From: Spongisporangium articulatum
GTDB lineage: Bacteria; Actinomycetota; Actinomycetes; Actinomycetales; Kineosporiaceae
Reading direction: 5' to 3'
Length of the DNA: 64,000 nucleotides
Assembly (NCBI RefSeq): GCF_044465595.1
Contig: NZ_JBITLV010000006.1
Span: forward strand, 124,001 to 188,000
The position numbers were made by a program, and so were the translations under genes. Numbering within the stretch: position 1 is the stretch's first letter; each line of letters starts with the position of its first letter. The notes below the pieces were generated by a model that ran no database searches, was not told the DNA's origin, and saw only the letters and a program-made list of their open reading frames with translations. Of this stretch, positions 62,801 through 64,000 are shown one piece after another.

Positions 62801-64000
62801 GAGGTGCGGATCGGGAACCGGAGCACCACCGTCGAACCCGACGACGACGGCTGGATCAGCTTCCCGCGGGCCACCACCGACCGGATCACCCTGATCGTGC
62901 GGGGCGTGATCGGCCTGCAGTCCCTCGACCGGGTCTCCGGGTTCCCGGTGAACCTGCCCGTGGGGGCCAGCGAGATCGTCGTGCCGGGCTCGGCCGACAC
63001 CACCCGGATCCCTCTGCCCGCCTACCGGACCGTGCAACTGTCCTGTGGTTCCGGCCCGGCCCTGGACGTCAACGGGCAGAGCATCCAGACCCGGCTGACC
63101 GGCACGACCGACCAGGTGCTGCGCCGCGCACCGATGACCGTGCGCCTGTGCAGTGCGATGCCGGCCCTGCGCGCGGGGGAGAACCGGATCGTCCTGCAGG
63201 AGAGCGACACCGTCACGCCCGAGTCGCTGACGATGGTCCCGGCCAGTACGGGTGCGCGCCTGCCGCAGACCACCGCCGCCCCCACGCCGGTGGTGGACGA
63301 CCTGTCCCAGGAGCACCGCACCGTCCAGGTCACCCCCGGGTCCGGGGCCCAGATCCTCGTGGTGCACGAGAACTTCAACGCCGGCTGGCGGGCCGAGCTC
63401 AAGGGTCGGCAACTCGAGACCATCCGGCTCGACGGTTGGCAGCAGGGGTACGTCGTGCCCGCCGGGCAGGGCGGCACGGTCGACCTGCGGTTCACCCCGG
63501 GCCGCCCCTACCGGCTCATCCTGATCACCGGGATGCTGATGGTCGCCCTGCTGGCCGCGATGGCGTTCCCGCGCCGGCGTCGCCGCCCGGCCCCGGGTTC
63601 GCCCGACGGCCGGGCCGTGGCCGCCGTCCAGCCGCCCGGGGGTCGGGCCGCGGCGCGCCGGGCCCGCCGGGCGCTGAGCGTCACCCTCGAGGAGGCGCCC
63701 GGCCGGTTCACCGACGGTCTGCTCGCCGCGGGCGCCCTCGTCTTCATGACCGGGTTGTGGGGGGTCGGGGTCGCGCTCGGCACGCTCGTGCTGCTGCGCC
63801 GGTACCCGGTCCGCGCCCTCGTGATCGGGGTGGGCGGCGTGACCGGCCTGACGGCGGCCCTCAGCGCCCGGTCGGTGGAGACGGCCTTCCTGTCCCAGGT
63901 GGCGATCTTCGGGGCGCTCGTTCTGCTGGCGGTGCTGGTGCTCGTCCTGGACGACGGGGGCGCGGGCCCGCTGGCCCGCATCGGCTCGGTGGTCGGCCGG
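59822..64000 (+). CDS. aftD: Alpha-(1->3)-arabinofuranosyltransferase (AftD-like), 3' end outside the window
   Basis: 1393 codons are open to the end of the window; AftD proteins are about 1400 residues, so little is missing. The start MSPSAQPSTQP is followed by a first helix and the loop QIAPDTKADLSIDPLGF, the conserved GT-C loop with Asp42 and Asp46. Helices with LLGRYSPPFLDWVESSAVST follow, then a long outer part with two discoidin-like carbohydrate modules (about 720-830, ALDGDSSTAW; about 935-1050, AVDRDPSTAW), and four C-terminal helices from about 1232. AftD adds branching arabinose to arabinogalactan or lipoarabinomannan from decaprenyl-phosphoarabinose outside the membrane. Confidence 0.9.
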   Translation, partial: MSPSAQPSTQPLTQRQRLHLLAVSVALTALAFVQAPGQIAPDTKADLSIDPLGFLLRAGHLWEPLGDSGQLQNQAYGYFLPMGPFYVAGHLLGFPAWMVQRAWWAVVLLVAFHGLYRLCRRLDIGTHPIQIIAALTFALSPRMITEVGPVSIEAWPMAMAPWVLAPLVKVRRGGEVTAAARSGLMIALCGGVNAVAVGAVLPLPVWWLMTREKGPVRRSLARWWSLAAVLATFWWVGPLLLLGRYSPPFLDWVESSAVSTSKGSLTGAFRGTTQWVAWLAVPEPLWRSGFAVITSPGGVLLTWVLLVISLVGMFRPDTPHRRFLVGGCIGGLALLTLGHTGPFTAPWSAAVQTFLDNGGAPLRNTHKFDLVLRVPMALALAHALSKVNIPAVRISGLPSIPRGPRIAQFIAVCALVGSAAPALAGQLPAQGSFTGVPNYWRQAAAWLETHQAQDGGRTLIVPGSSFATSIWGDPHDEPFQALARTSWATRSSVPLSSAGNIRVLNTIEEQLETGRGSPGLAEYLARAGISRILLRSDLQRSFTPGSPPLPVTVRSALKASPGLKPVARFGPQLQGTRNIFQVADDGLDVAQSAIEIWDVTPSARLADVLPASGAVKVQGGPEALLALADADQLDDRPVVLEGDPLAPQLQDAPLVATDGVQRREANFAQVRDNYSLVMTADQPYVNKRKVHDWLPFDTTEVTARYSGISGVSTSTEAGTTTGGWYALDGDSSTAWTSGRFAVDQWISVTFPDRVGFTQPLQVTFSSTGARVSAVEVITDSGAETSTLNPEGAGTAQSVRIPAGATRTLKLRIAGVPEGGNDELLPVSLSALRLPGITPTRTYVMPRTTGTPSVISLRSARDGVDGCMFTDNDALCSPRLVQQSQDSDIDRTVTLPATADYAAVGTARLKATAQLDDLLVPSQNAMTATASSRRTLEPAGRPQAAVDRDPSTAWIAGINDLTPTLTISWPGKRVVDRLRWQVSPVLAASKPASLEVRIGNRSTTVEPDDDGWISFPRATTDRITLIVRGVIGLQSLDRVSGFPVNLPVGASEIVVPGSADTTRIPLPAYRTVQLSCGSGPALDVNGQSIQTRLTGTTDQVLRRAPMTVRLCSAMPALRAGENRIVLQESDTVTPESLTMVPASTGARLPQTTAAPTPVVDDLSQEHRTVQVTPGSGAQILVVHENFNAGWRAELKGRQLETIRLDGWQQGYVVPAGQGGTVDLRFTPGRPYRLILITGMLMVALLAAMAFPRRRRRPAPGSPDGRAVAAVQPPGGRAAARRARRALSVTLEEAPGRFTDGLLAAGALVFMTGLWGVGVALGTLVLLRRYPVRALVIGVGGVTGLTAALSARSVETAFLSQVAIFGALVLLAVLVLVLDDGGAGPLARIGSVVGR

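Overview
The window is 64 kb of very GC-rich chromosomal DNA from an actinobacterium. This rests on the many GTG starts, the frequent 1- and 4-base stop/start overlaps, -10-like boxes lying directly in front of start codons, and marker families such as the HGxxPAAW protein, the Trp-associated membrane protein, DUF2613, an ANTAR response regulator and an AftD-type arabinofuranosyltransferase. The AftD homologue and its neighbours suggest an arabinogalactan-type envelope (Pseudonocardiales, Frankiales, Geodermatophilales and mycolata are candidates); the genus cannot be fixed from sequence reading alone. No rRNA, CRISPR array, prophage or transposase is seen; there is one tRNA.

Layout. 1-8.4 kb: end of priA, an orphan 1222-residue membrane protein on the minus strand, then a minus-strand NitT/TauT-type ABC importer (lipoprotein, ATPase, two permeases). 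8.6-14.5 kb: fmt, rsmB, rpe, then an FMN riboswitch driving ribE-ribBA-ribH with no ribD. 14.6-19 kb: hisE-hisG, a PH-domain protein, a minus-strand DsbA/MauE redox pair, a small P-loop kinase, and hisF. 19-25 kb: a TIGR03085 protein, a heterodimeric ABC exporter with one degenerate ATP site, and a sulfotransferase. 25-37 kb: hisI-trpE-membrane protein, HGxxPAAW, dispanin-like and DUF2752 proteins, trpC-trpB, then a siderophore ABC importer behind an IdeR/DtxR box, and only after that trpA and lgt. 37-45.7 kb: gltB-gltD, pyk, tRNA-Leu(CAA) and a PdtaR-like ANTAR regulator. 45.9-51.2 kb: livJHMGF. 51.5-55.3 kb: a GNAT acetyltransferase, a PaaI-type thioesterase and polA. 55.3-64 kb: an envelope-glycan cluster (large membrane protein, DUF2613 peptide, GT4 glycosyltransferase, methyltransferase, and AftD running off the end).

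The genes are mostly biosynthetic and housekeeping: His, Trp, riboflavin and glutamate synthesis, plus nutrient import. The less ordinary points are: a pair of intergenic inverted-repeat elements sharing GGTCGTGATCA termini with different cores; the iron-regulated importer wedged between trpB and trpA; the orphan 1222-residue protein with an ACT-like C-terminal stretch; and a recurrent promoter layout (TANNNT 6-7 nt before the start codon) that predicts leaderless mRNAs for fmt, hisE, hisF, trpA, pyk, pdtaR and polA.
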